Below, in pieces: positions 7,634 to 14,828 of a stretch of DNA of 15,116 bases. How positions within the stretch are numbered: the stretch's first letter is position 1; every line of letters starts with the position of its first letter. This DNA comes from Campylobacterales bacterium (GTDB lineage Bacteria > Campylobacterota_A > Desulfurellia > JAADFJ01). The stretch is taken from positions 1 to 15,116 of the forward strand of contig JALWSW010000166.1 of the NCBI GenBank assembly GCA_027080125.1, given 5' to 3'. The translations under genes and the position numbers were made by a program. Under the pieces are notes generated by a model that was given only the letters and a program-made list of their open reading frames with translations, was not told the origin of the DNA and did not search any database.

Positions 7634-10600
7634 ACTTAGTTTCCTTAAGAAGTTCCACCGACAAACCGAGACTCTGAAGTTCCTTAACAAGAACATTAAA
7701 CGATTCCGGTAACCCTCCGAGAGGAACAGGTTTTCCCTTTACAATAGCCTCATATGCTTTGCTTCGTCCTTCTATATCATCGGATTTGAGCGTAAGCACC
7801 TCCTGAAGGTTATATGCCGCTCCATATCCTTCCAGTGTCCATACTTCCATCTCGCCGAAACGCTGACCGCCAAACTGAGCCTTTCCGCCAAGTGGCTGCT
7901 GAGTGACCAAAGAGTAAGGACCTACAGAACGAGAGTGAACCTTGTCATCAACCATATGGTCAAGTTTGAGAATATGCATAACCCCGACCATAATCTTCTG
8001 ATCAAACGGCTCTCCCGTTAATCCGTCATACAAGGTATATTTGCCATCCGGCGGAATACCGGCAACCTTCATAAGTTTATCAATATCTTTTTCCGATGCA
8101 CCATCAAAAGCCGGGGTAGCCATAAATGCACCATGACGCCAATCCTCTGCATACATCAAAAGCTCATTATCAGAAAGCGACTCAATATAGTTTTTCGTAT
8201 CGCTGTCTGCATCAGGAACCGCCGAAAGCATAATATTCTTTATTCTGCCAAGATCATATCTTTTTATAGCGTCGTCTATTAACCTTCCTATGCCTTTTGC
8301 AGCCATTCCAAGATGAGCTTCCAATATCTGACCGGCATTCATTCGACTGGGCACTCCCAAAGGATTCAGAACAATATCAACCGGAGTTCCATCAGCCATA
8401 AACGGGAGATCTTCCTCAGGCAATATTCTTGAAACAACGCCTTTGTTTCCATGACGTCCCGCAAGTTTATCACCGACCTGAAGATGACGTTTGATAGCAA
8501 GAGTAATCTTTGCAATTCTTAAAACTCCGGTGGAAAGCTCTTCGGTTGCCTCTATTGAAGAAACGTTTCTCTGATAAGTTGCCTCTGCAGCATCAATCAT
8601 TCTGCTGTAATGATTCAAAGTCGATTTTATTTTTTCATTTGAAGATTCATCGGCAACAGAAAGATGGGAAAGTTCAGAGTACTTCAACTCTCCAACCTTC
8701 TGCTTAGTTATAATATCTCCTGATTTTATCAGATATTCACCTCTTCTTTTTATCGAATTTGCCGCTACAAGCCCGTCTGCAATCGATGCAACAGAAAGAG
8801 AAGCCAAATCGTGTATAATCTTCTTTTTTCTTTCAAGCAGGGCACGCTCTTTCTTCTTCTCATGCTCTTCCAACTCAAGGCGCTTTTCACCCTTATCAAC
8901 GCCTCTTCTTACAAAAATCTTAACATCTGTAACAATTCCTCTTACCCCGGGTGGTACCTTCAATGAAGAATCGGAAACATTTTTTGCCTTCTCACCGAAT
9001 ATAGCCTGAAACAGCTTTTCCTCGGGCGAATAGCTTGTCTCTACCTTTGGCGTAACCTTGCCTACCAGAATATCGCCCGGCTTAACATATGCACCTACTC
9101 TTACGATTCCGCTATCATCCAGATTGCTCAAAAGCTCCTTTGCAACATTGGGAACATCGGATGTAAACTCCTCGGGACCAAGTTTTGTATCATGTTCTAT
9201 GCATTCGTATGTTTCCATACGAATCGAACTCATAAGATCCTCTTTTACCACCCGTTCTGAAATGGTAATTGCATCTTCGTAGTTATAGCCCCTCCAGGGC
9301 ATAAACGCCACCGTAAGGTCTTGTCCCAAAGCCAGATCACCCTTATCGGTTGAAGGACCGTTTGCTATAGCCTGACCTTTTTCAACTCTTTGATATTTTT
9401 TCACAATAGGAACATTAACAAATACCGTATTCTGGTTTGATCTGGTATATTGGTCGAGCCTGTAAACATCAACATCATATAGCAAATTATCATCGGTTCG
9501 TATGACGATCATAGAGCTATCAACATAAACAACCTCTCCGGCACGTTTTGCTCTGAGCATTCTCCCGGAACTTCTCGCCACCACCGATTCCATACCGGTT
9601 CCCACCAACGGACTGGACGGCTTAACAAGCGGAACAGCCTGGCGTTGCATATTACATCCCATAAGAGCCCTGTTGGCATCGTCATGCTCAACAAAAGGAA
9701 TTGACGAGGCGCTTACACCAAGAATCTGTTGAGGACTTATATCCATATAATCGACATTCTCAGGAGTCGTTAAAATCACCTCGCCGTTCTTTCTTGCTTC
9801 AATGTTTCCCACAAGCCTCCTGCCCTCATGTCTTGCCTTGGCAGTGCAGATAACCTTATCATGCTCATCTGCATAAGAAAGAAATACAATCTCATCGGTG
9901 AGCACTCCTTTGACGACTTTTCTGTACGGAGTTTCAATAAATCCGTATTGATTAACTTTGGCATAATTTGAAAGAGCAACTATAAGCCCGATATTCGGTC
10001 CCTCAGGTGTTTCGATAGGACAGATTCTTCCGTAATGACTGGGATTTACATCTCTTACCTCAAAACCCGCTCTTTCTCTTGTCAAACCTCCGGTGCCAAG
10101 AGAAGAGATTCTTCGTTTATGACTTACCTCGGAAAGAGGATTAATCTGATCTAAAAATTGAGACAACTGATTGCTCTCAAAGAAAGACTTAAATACAGAG
10201 GCAAACACGTTTGCATTTATCAAGGTCGAAGGCGAAGCGGTTTCTGCATCCAAAAATCCCATCTTGTCCTTAATGTTTTTTTGCATCGCAAGCATAGCAG
10301 ATTTCAATTGAACCCCAAGCATCTCATCGATTCTTCTTATTCTTCTGTTGGCAAGGCTGTCTATATCATCCAGGAATCCGCTTCCGTTTATAAGCAAAAC
10401 AAGATATTCAATAATCTTAACTATATCCTCTACGCTAAGATGGGTATTATCCAAACTAACATCCAGCCCAAGTCTTCTATTTACCTTTATACGTCCATAA
10501 ATAGACAGATCGTATGAAGGTCCTTCAAAAAAAAGATTGGTTAAGAACGCCTTTGCTTCCTCAGAAGAAACAGGCTCCCCGGGACGTTGGTTGTGATATA

Positions 10601-11726
10601 TAAAGATATTTGCAAGATCCTCATAACTGATATCGCTTCCGATGCTGCTTTTTAATTTTTTAATCATAGTTTTTGCAACATTTATGCTGTTTAGCACAAG
10701 TTGCTTTTCATCTTTAACAAGAGCAATATCAAAATCTGTGCCCGATTCTTTTAGCAAAACAAGAGTTTCAGGCGTTATTATATCGCCGGCTTCAATTGAT
10801 ATCTGCTCATCCAGGACAATATCGCGCAAAGCGCAGTTTCCATATATTGATGCATCGGCTACCGGATAATATAGATTGGGATCATTAACGGTTTTAACCA
10901 GTTTTCTGGTAATTCTCGAGCCGGCTTTTGCCATAACTTTGCCATTAACAATCAGGTCTTCCTCAAGAACAAGCCCCTTTACGTCGCCATTGGCAAATAA
11001 CTTTCCCTCTTGATTCTTAATCGATACGACTTTGTAAAACCGTTCTAATATTTCGGTATTAGACAATCCAATCGCATTAAGCAGAATTCCTGCCGGAAAA
11101 CGTTTTCTCTTATCTATTTTAACATAGCAGATATTTTTTCTTGTTGTTTCAAATTCAAGCCAGCTTCCATGCTCAGGTATCGCCTGAGCCAAAAACAGAT
11201 CTTCGCTTAGCGCTTCTTCGGATTTGATGCGCTTAAAAACAACCCCGGGAGATCTATGCAGTTGCATTACAAAAACCCTTTCAACACCATTCATTACAAA
11301 ACTGCCGTTTTCGGTTACAAAAGGAACATTCAATATGTAAACATTTTGCTCCTTTGCAACCTTTATTCCGGTTCTGTTGCCGGTATCAGGATCTACGTCC
11401 CACAAATTCAATCTCAGTCTTACCTGAAGTGCTCCTGCATAACTCAAAGATCTTTCGAGGCAGTCCTTTACGCTATACTTAGGTTTTTCTATTGTATAAC
11501 CGAGATATTTCAAGCTCCAACTGCTTTTTTCGTTTTCTATATTGAAAAATTGCCTGAAGATAGCTTCCAAGCCAATATTTTCCCGTTTTTCCTGAGCAAC
11601 ATCCAATTGCAAAAACCGCTTATATGAATTAATTTGAGTTTCAAGCAGCTCAGGCATTGTGAATCTCTTTTTCTCTGAAGAAAAATCTACTCTCAGCCGA
11701 TACTCTGATGATAACAGATGTGCCAT
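7632..11726 (-). CDS. rpoB: DNA-directed RNA polymerase subunit beta
   Basis: Beta forms the second half of the RNA polymerase active-site cleft and the rifampicin pocket. The product is 1364 residues (E. coli 1342). Regions aligning with E. coli SI1 (roughly 225-350) and SI2 (roughly 945-1055, with a highly charged Lys/Glu stretch) are both present. The rifampicin cluster I runs from about 515 to 545, offset by ten from E. coli numbering. Gln523, Phe524, Asp526, His536, Arg539, Ser541, Leu543 and Gly544 match the sensitive type, while Ile528 replaces the usual Asn518. The active-site lysines are Lys1087 (GDK) and Lys1095 (GNK) in VGDKLAGRHGNKGV. The ATG is preceded by GGAGGAT at 11729-11735. 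The gene is separated from rplL by 207 bases with two hairpins, the largest gap of the cluster, and is followed after 12 bases by rpoC. Confidence 0.99.
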   Translation of the reverse strand: MAHLLSSEYRLRVDFSSEKKRFTMPELLETQINSYKRFLQLDVAQEKRENIGLEAIFRQFFNIENEKSSWSLKYLGYTIEKPKYSVKDCLERSLSYAGALQVRLRLNLWDVDPDTGNRTGIKVAKEQNVYILNVPFVTENGSFVMNGVERVFVMQLHRSPGVVFKRIKSEEALSEDLFLAQAIPEHGSWLEFETTRKNICYVKIDKRKRFPAGILLNAIGLSNTEILERFYKVVSIKNQEGKLFANGDVKGLVLEEDLIVNGKVMAKAGSRITRKLVKTVNDPNLYYPVADASIYGNCALRDIVLDEQISIEAGDIITPETLVLLKESGTDFDIALVKDEKQLVLNSINVAKTMIKKLKSSIGSDISYEDLANIFIYHNQRPGEPVSSEEAKAFLTNLFFEGPSYDLSIYGRIKVNRRLGLDVSLDNTHLSVEDIVKIIEYLVLLINGSGFLDDIDSLANRRIRRIDEMLGVQLKSAMLAMQKNIKDKMGFLDAETASPSTLINANVFASVFKSFFESNQLSQFLDQINPLSEVSHKRRISSLGTGGLTRERAGFEVRDVNPSHYGRICPIETPEGPNIGLIVALSNYAKVNQYGFIETPYRKVVKGVLTDEIVFLSYADEHDKVICTAKARHEGRRLVGNIEARKNGEVILTTPENVDYMDISPQQILGVSASSIPFVEHDDANRALMGCNMQRQAVPLVKPSSPLVGTGMESVVARSSGRMLRAKRAGEVVYVDSSMIVIRTDDNLLYDVDVYRLDQYTRSNQNTVFVNVPIVKKYQRVEKGQAIANGPSTDKGDLALGQDLTVAFMPWRGYNYEDAITISERVVKEDLMSSIRMETYECIEHDTKLGPEEFTSDVPNVAKELLSNLDDSGIVRVGAYVKPGDILVGKVTPKVETSYSPEEKLFQAIFGEKAKNVSDSSLKVPPGVRGIVTDVKIFVRRGVDKGEKRLELEEHEKKKERALLERKKKIIHDLASLSVASIADGLVAANSIKRRGEYLIKSGDIITKQKVGELKYSELSHLSVADESSNEKIKSTLNHYSRMIDAAEATYQRNVSSIEATEELSTGVLRIAKITLAIKRHLQVGDKLAGRHGNKGVVSRILPEEDLPFMADGTPVDIVLNPLGVPSRMNAGQILEAHLGMAAKGIGRLIDDAIKRYDLGRIKNIMLSAVPDADSDTKNYIESLSDNELLMYAEDWRHGAFMATPAFDGASEKDIDKLMKVAGIPPDGKYTLYDGLTGEPFDQKIMVGVMHILKLDHMVDDKVHSRSVGPYSLVTQQPLGGKAQFGGQRFGEMEVWTLEGYGAAYNLQEVLTLKSDDIEGRSKAYEAIVKGKPVPLGGLPESFNVLVKELQSLGLSVELLKETK

Positions 11727-11728
11727 TT

Positions 11729-11735
11729 ATCCTCC
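11729..11735 (-). promoter_or_regulatory. rpoB ribosome binding site
   Basis: GGAGGAT on the minus strand, two bases before the rpoB ATG with its GGAGG core four bases away. It is the only Shine-Dalgarno near this start and supports MAHLLSSEYRLR as the N-terminus. Confidence 0.75.
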
Positions 11736-11814
11736 GAAAAGGCGTTTATTTTGTTTATCTATACGATTAAATCAGTTCTCCAACTCTTTATTCTTTAAAC
11801 TGTTGCATAGACAA

Positions 11815-11848
11815 AAATAAAGAGACAATACACATTGCCTCTTTATTT
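11815..11848 (-). terminator. Long hairpin with T-rich tail: attenuator, partial terminator or RNase III site
   Basis: The minus strand reads AAATAAAGAGGCAAT, loop GTGT, ATTGTCTCTTTATTT. All 15 positions pair, one of them G-T. The inner GAGGCAAT/ATTGTCTC portion is followed by TTTATTTTTG, giving an intrinsic-terminator-like layout within the operon. The AT-only base of the stem suggests incomplete termination. Because it sits between a high-demand ribosomal gene and rpoB, partial attenuation or double-strand cleavage is more likely than full termination. Confidence 0.65.
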
Positions 11849-11849
11849 C

Positions 11850-11886
11850 GACAGGGAAGATAGGTAAACACCGTCCCGCCCCTGTC
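11850..11886 (-). promoter_or_regulatory. GC-rich hairpin upstream of the rpoB attenuator
   Basis: GACAGGG and CCCTGTC form a perfect 7-bp stem around a 23-base loop that contains a smaller possible stem (GGT GTTT ACC). Only one base separates it from the following 15-bp hairpin, so the two could stack coaxially. Its function is unknown; a protein-binding or processing element is possible. Confidence 0.5.
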
Positions 11887-11933
11887 ATAGATTAAAATTA
11901 AAAACCTAACTTAAACAAAACGAAGTTTTTCAA

Positions 11934-12311
11934 TTATTTAAGCTCAACGACCGCACCTGCTTCTTCCAACGATTTCTTCAGACTTTCTGCCTCATCTTTG
12001 TTTAATTTCTCTTTAATCACCGAAGGTGCTTTATCGACAAGCTCCTTAGATTGAGCAAGACCCAAACCTGTTGCAGCCCTTACAACCTTAATTACGGCAA
12101 TCTTTTTCTGTCCAATCTCCTTCAGAACCACGTCAAACTCGGTTTTCTCCTCAGCTTCCTCAGCTACAGCAGCAGCAGGAGCTGCAGCAGCAGCAACCGG
12201 AGCTGCAGCAGTGACGCCGAAATGATCTTCCAATTCTTTTACAAAGTTTGAAAGCTCCAAAACACTCATATTCTCTATAAAACTCACTACCTCTTCTTTT
12301 GTTATAGCCAC
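11934..12311 (-). CDS. rplL: 50S ribosomal protein L7/L12
   Basis: L7/L12 forms the flexible stalk dimers that recruit and stimulate the translational GTPases EF-Tu, EF-G, IF2 and RF3. The product is 125 residues, normal length. The N-terminal dimerisation helices (about 1-32, MAITKEEVVSFIENM) lead into an Ala/Pro-rich hinge (about 34-54), encoded by an imperfect GCA/GCT triplet run. The globular C-terminal domain has the GTPase-contact motif KIAVIKVVRAATGLGLAQSK. The start codon is GTG at 12309-12311. AGGAGGA at 12317-12323 overlaps the rplJ stop codon TAG, consistent with coupling to rplJ. L12 is needed in several copies per ribosome, and the strong ribosome binding site plus the hairpins downstream fit expression above that of rpoBC. 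Confidence 0.98.
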   Translation of the reverse strand: MAITKEEVVSFIENMSVLELSNFVKELEDHFGVTAAAPVAAAAAPAAAVAEEAEEKTEFDVVLKEIGQKKIAVIKVVRAATGLGLAQSKELVDKAPSVIKEKLNKDEAESLKKSLEEAGAVVELK

Positions 12312-12316
12312 CTTCT

Positions 12317-12323
12317 TCCTCCT
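12317..12323 (-). promoter_or_regulatory. rplL ribosome binding site overlapping the rplJ stop
   Basis: AGGAGGA on the minus strand shares two bases with the rplJ stop TAG (12322-12324) and has five bases before the GTG start of rplL. It decides for the GTG over any later start. Confidence 0.8.
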
Positions 12324-12837
12324 AATTATTTTGTTTTTTCTCTTTTATGGCATCTATTGCGTATATCAAATTTCTTAAAATACCTGATAAGGTAAATACA
12401 AACCCACTGACAGGAGCATTAAGCGTAGCAAGCAGCTTTGCAAGCAACATCTCTCTTGGAAGCACCTTTGAAAGTTCAAGAACGTCCTTCTTGGACAATT
12501 TAGATCCATCGGTATATCCGCCTTTGATTGTCAATTTGTAATTTTTGCTTATGTCTATTGCAATTTTTGCAAGTTCAACCGGGTCGTTATAGATTCCTAT
12601 GGCATTTGTATTCTTCAAAAGATCATCTACCGCCTCCAGTTTGCTCCCCTTTGTCGCTAATTTAAAAAGACGGTTCTTTATAACGGCAAATTTAACCCCT
12701 TTATTCCTCAGATCTCGCCTGGTTTTTGCAAGACTGTTTGCATCAACCCCGTGATAATTAAAAAAAACCAACGTATCATTTTCATTTAGAACGGATTTCC
12801 AGTTATTAACCCATTCTTCTTTCTTATCCTTTTTCAT
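12322..12837 (-). CDS. rplJ: 50S ribosomal protein L10
   Basis: L10 anchors the L7/L12 dimers to 23S rRNA at the stalk base, next to L11. The product is 171 residues, typical length. The N-terminal rRNA-binding domain includes FFNYHGVDANSLAKTRRDLR and the FAVIKNRLFKLA segment. The C-terminal helix that binds L12 dimers begins near LNAPVSGFVFTLSG and continues through ILRNLIYAIDAIKEK. The ATG follows GGAGGA at 12841-12846. Only 29 bases separate it from rplA, so the structured L10 leader that precedes rplJ in many bacteria has no room unless it lies within the rplA coding sequence. Confidence 0.97.
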   Translation of the reverse strand: MKKDKKEEWVNNWKSVLNENDTLVFFNYHGVDANSLAKTRRDLRNKGVKFAVIKNRLFKLATKGSKLEAVDDLLKNTNAIGIYNDPVELAKIAIDISKNYKLTIKGGYTDGSKLSKKDVLELSKVLPREMLLAKLLATLNAPVSGFVFTLSGILRNLIYAIDAIKEKKQNN

Positions 12838-12866
12838 CCTTCCTCCATTTCAAATCAATGCAACTT

Positions 12867-13556
12867 TCAAAGAGTCTTTACATCAAGCTTAACGCTCGGA
12901 GAATGTGTCGAGCAGATATAGGCGGATTTAATATAGGTTCCTTTCGATGATGCAGGTTTAGCCTTTTTTACTGCACCCAGAAAAGATGCGATATTGCTCT
13001 TTAAATCCTCATCGGCAAACGATATTCTTCCAATTGCAGAATGCAGATTCGCTCCTTTATCAACCCTGAAAGCCAATTGTCCTAACTTAAGTTGTCTGAC
13101 AACATTTCCTATGTCCTTATCAACTGTGCCAACCTTGGGATTAGGCATCATTCCTCTTGGTCCTAAAATACGCCCAAGCTTACCCACAATAGGCATCATA
13201 TCCGGGGTCGCTGCAACACGGTCAAATTCAAGCCATCCTTCTGCTATTTTATCTGCAAGCTCCTTTCCACCAACATAATCGGCGCCCGCTTCGGTTGCCT
13301 CTTTAATCTTTTCACCTTTGCAAAATGCAACAACCCTTGTCTTTTTGCCTGAGCCGGCAGGCAATACACAACTGCCCCTTACAGCCTCATCAGACTTTTT
13401 GGGATTTACGCCCAGTCTTAAAACTATCTCAACCGCTTCGTCAAATCTCGAACGCTGCATCTTTTTTAGCAAAGCAATAGCCTCATCAAGATCGTACGCA
13501 CGCCCTTTATCAACCAGTTCAGCAGACGCCTGATATCTTTTTCCTCTCTTTTTCAT
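12867..13556 (-). CDS. rplA: 50S ribosomal protein L1
   Basis: L1 forms the mobile L1 stalk by the E site and helps release deacylated tRNA. In E. coli it also represses its own rplK-rplA mRNA. The product is 229 residues, normal length. It shows the family signature LGRILGPRGMMPNPKVGTV and the C-terminal GTYIKSAYICSTHSPSVKLD. At residues 65-71 it reads LPAGSGK, where many bacterial L1 proteins have LPHGTGK, a mild divergence without clear consequence. The ATG is preceded by AAGGAGA with six bases spacing, in a 19-base gap after rplK. No L1-binding leader is visible before rplK, where only nine bases are available. Confidence 0.98.
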   Translation of the reverse strand: MKKRGKRYQASAELVDKGRAYDLDEAIALLKKMQRSRFDEAVEIVLRLGVNPKKSDEAVRGSCVLPAGSGKKTRVVAFCKGEKIKEATEAGADYVGGKELADKIAEGWLEFDRVAATPDMMPIVGKLGRILGPRGMMPNPKVGTVDKDIGNVVRQLKLGQLAFRVDKGANLHSAIGRISFADEDLKSNIASFLGAVKKAKPASSKGTYIKSAYICSTHSPSVKLDVKTL

Positions 13557-13575
13557 ATTGAGTCTCCTTTACAAA

Positions 13576-13998
13576 TCACACTATCTCAATTCCCATATTA
13601 CGTGCAGTGCCGGCAATAATCTTTTTAGCTGCTTCAATATCATACGCATTCAGATCCGGCATCTTTTTCTCGGCAATCTGAGTAAGTTGTTCATCGGTTA
13701 TTTTTGCAACCTTCTGCTTCAGACTGTCGCCGGAACCTTTTTCAATACCTGCAGCCTTTAGTATCAATCTCGAAGCCGGCGGCTGTTTTGTGATAAAGGT
13801 AAAACTTTTGTCCTTGTAAACGGTTATTACAACCGGAACAACATCGCCCGCCTGTTTCTGTGTGGCTGCATTAAACTGTTTGCAAAACTCCATTATATTT
13901 ACGCCGTGCTGACCTAATGCAGGTCCTACAGGCGGTGCCGGATTCGCCTTTCCGGCAGGTATCTGCAACTTAATAAGCGCAGCTACTTCTTTAGCCAT
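13576..13998 (-). CDS. rplK: 50S ribosomal protein L11
   Basis: L11 binds the GTPase-associated centre of 23S rRNA and takes part in factor binding and RelA activation; thiopeptides such as thiostrepton bind at its interface with rRNA. The product is 140 residues, normal length. The N-terminal domain carries the conserved PAPPVGPALGQHGVNIMEF segment, and the C-terminal RNA-binding domain ends in the usual AGTARNMGIEIV. The start is fixed by GAGGAGG overlapping the nusG stop codon, giving TGAGGAGGATAAATG. Gene order nusG-rplK-rplA is the standard one, and the nine-base gap implies co-transcription with nusG. Confidence 0.98.
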   Translation of the reverse strand: MAKEVAALIKLQIPAGKANPAPPVGPALGQHGVNIMEFCKQFNAATQKQAGDVVPVVITVYKDKSFTFITKQPPASRLILKAAGIEKGSGDSLKQKVAKITDEQLTQIAEKKMPDLNAYDIEAAKKIIAGTARNMGIEIV

Positions 13999-14002
13999 TT
14001 AT

Positions 14003-14009
14003 CCTCCTC
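14003..14009 (-). promoter_or_regulatory. rplK Shine-Dalgarno overlapping the nusG stop
   Basis: GAGGAGG on the minus strand shares its first two bases with the TGA stop of nusG (14008-14010) and lies four bases before the rplK ATG. This is one of the strongest ribosome binding sites in the window. Confidence 0.8.
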
Positions 14010-14550
14010 ATATCTTTTCGACCTGATCATAATCCAACTCAAGCGGGGTTGATCTGCCGAAAATTGTTACCATAATCTTCAATCGGGCTTTGGCATCATC
14101 CACCGATTCCACAATTCCGGAAAAATCGGAGAAGGCGCCCTCTTTAATTCTTACCCTGTCATTGACATTGTAAACCACCGAAAGCCTTGGGGTGTCCTTG
14201 GATTTCTCTATCCTCTTTTTTATCTCTGCTATCTCTTTATCATCAATTACATTAGGCTTGTAGGGCTTTCCGACTATACCTATTATACGCGACATTTTTA
14301 TCAATGTCTTTTGAAGATCATCTGTCATTTTTGCCCTTATAAAAAGATAAGAGGGATATAAAAACCGTTCATGGATAACGCGCTTTCCTTTTTTTATATC
14401 TATAACCTCTTCGACAGGCAAAAAAATATCCTCATCCTCTATTTCGTAACCTTTGTTCCTCAATATAGCAGGTAAGCCTTTAGCGAGCTGTTTTTCAAAT
14501 CCGGTTTGTACCTGCAGCGCATACCATTTCTTTCCGTCTTCCATTGGCAT
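14008..14550 (-). CDS. nusG: Transcription termination/antitermination factor NusG
   Basis: NusG binds the RNA polymerase clamp, suppresses pausing, and links polymerase to Rho or to the leading ribosome through S10. The product is 180 residues, close to E. coli (181). The NGN domain spans about 7-115, with KKWYALQVQTGFEK at its start and the FLYPSYLFIRAKM core. The C-terminal KOW domain spans about 127-180, with FSDFSGIVESVD and the conserved TIFGRSTPLELDYDQVEKI end. The chosen ATG lies three bases after the secE stop. A second ATG two codons on (14542-14544) is possible. Neither has a recognisable Shine-Dalgarno, so translation probably depends on coupling to secE. Confidence 0.97.
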   Translation of the reverse strand: MPMEDGKKWYALQVQTGFEKQLAKGLPAILRNKGYEIEDEDIFLPVEEVIDIKKGKRVIHERFLYPSYLFIRAKMTDDLQKTLIKMSRIIGIVGKPYKPNVIDDKEIAEIKKRIEKSKDTPRLSVVYNVNDRVRIKEGAFSDFSGIVESVDDAKARLKIMVTIFGRSTPLELDYDQVEKI

Positions 14551-14553
14551 TAC

Positions 14554-14742
14554 TTATATAACCAGTTTGAGCAAATAGGAAAACAGATAGTCGGCTACAC
14601 TCAGCATAAAGGAAACCACAATAGAAAGCACTATAACGGCAATAGTTGTATTCGTTGTGGTTCTTTTATCCGGCCAAACAACCTTGTAAAGTTCATCCCT
14701 TACACTATAAAAAAATTTTGTTGCATCTTTTATTATACTCAT
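14554..14742 (-). CDS. secE: Preprotein translocase subunit SecE
   Basis: SecE is the essential small clamp subunit of the SecYEG channel in the cytoplasmic membrane. The product is 62 residues, the short single-span form found in most bacteria (E. coli has three spans). The amphipathic N-terminal helix contains the conserved FFYSVRDELYKVVWPDK motif (residues 10-26), and one hydrophobic segment lies at about 33-57. The ATG is only nine bases after the CCA end of tRNA-Trp. The intervening TAAAAGATA is a poor Shine-Dalgarno, so initiation may be weak or unusual. It is followed three bases later by nusG, the typical partner. Confidence 0.95.
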   Translation of the reverse strand: MSIIKDATKFFYSVRDELYKVVWPDKRTTTNTTIAVIVLSIVVSFMLSVADYLFSYLLKLVI

Positions 14743-14751
14743 TATCTTTTA

Positions 14752-14828
14752 TGGTAGGCCAGGAGGGACTCGAACCCCCAACCATCGGTTTTGGAGACCG
14801 ACGCTCTACCAATTAGAGCTACTGACCT
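14752..14828 (-). tRNA. tRNA-Trp (anticodon CCA)
   Basis: The minus strand folds into a complete cloverleaf of 77 bases. The acceptor stem AGGTCAG/CTGGCCT has one G-T pair. The D stem is GCTC/GAGC with a nine-base loop containing GG. The anticodon stem is TCGGT/ACCGA, with loop CTCCAAA giving anticodon CCA. The T arm is GGGGG/CCCTC with loop TTCGAGT. The 3' CCA is encoded (14752-14754), and the discriminator base 73 is A. The D loop has one base more than E. coli tRNA-Trp, so a T falls at or just before position 14, where A is nearly universal. The first two bases (A1, G2) are also the last two of the rpmG stop codon TAG. A tRNA-Trp immediately before secE is a common bacterial arrangement. 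Confidence 0.96.

Larger units (their letters stand above)
11727..11933 (-). other. rplL-rpoB intergenic leader region
   Basis: This 207-base AT-rich gap is by far the largest in the window. Read on the minus strand it holds, in order, a T-rich stretch after the rplL stop, a GC-rich 7-bp hairpin, a long AT-rich 15-bp hairpin followed by T-rich sequence, about 70 bases without evident structure, and the rpoB ribosome binding site. In E. coli the equivalent gap contains an attenuator and an RNase III site that lower rpoBC expression relative to rplJL. A similar role here is inferred from position and structure only. Confidence 0.6.

Noticed and set aside
11772..11888. A 38-codon open frame on the minus strand between rplL and rpoB, running through both hairpins
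   Set aside because: It starts with ATG but has no Shine-Dalgarno (the preceding bases are T/A only). Its product resembles nothing I know, and its bases are explained by the hairpin stems. A leader peptide is not excluded, but nothing supports it.
11891..11918. Possible promoter TTGTTT, 16 bases, TTTAAT just after rplL
   Set aside because: The -35 matches only three of six positions, and such boxes are expected by chance in T-rich sequence. There is not enough to call an rpoB promoter.
12160..12216. CAG/CTG-like triplet repeat
   Set aside because: It is the Ala-rich hinge of L7/L12, a normal feature of the family, not an independent repeat element.
14542..14544. Alternative nusG start at the third codon
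   Set aside because: It has no better ribosome binding site than the first ATG, and the first gives the usual very short distance from secE. Left as a possibility in the nusG entry.
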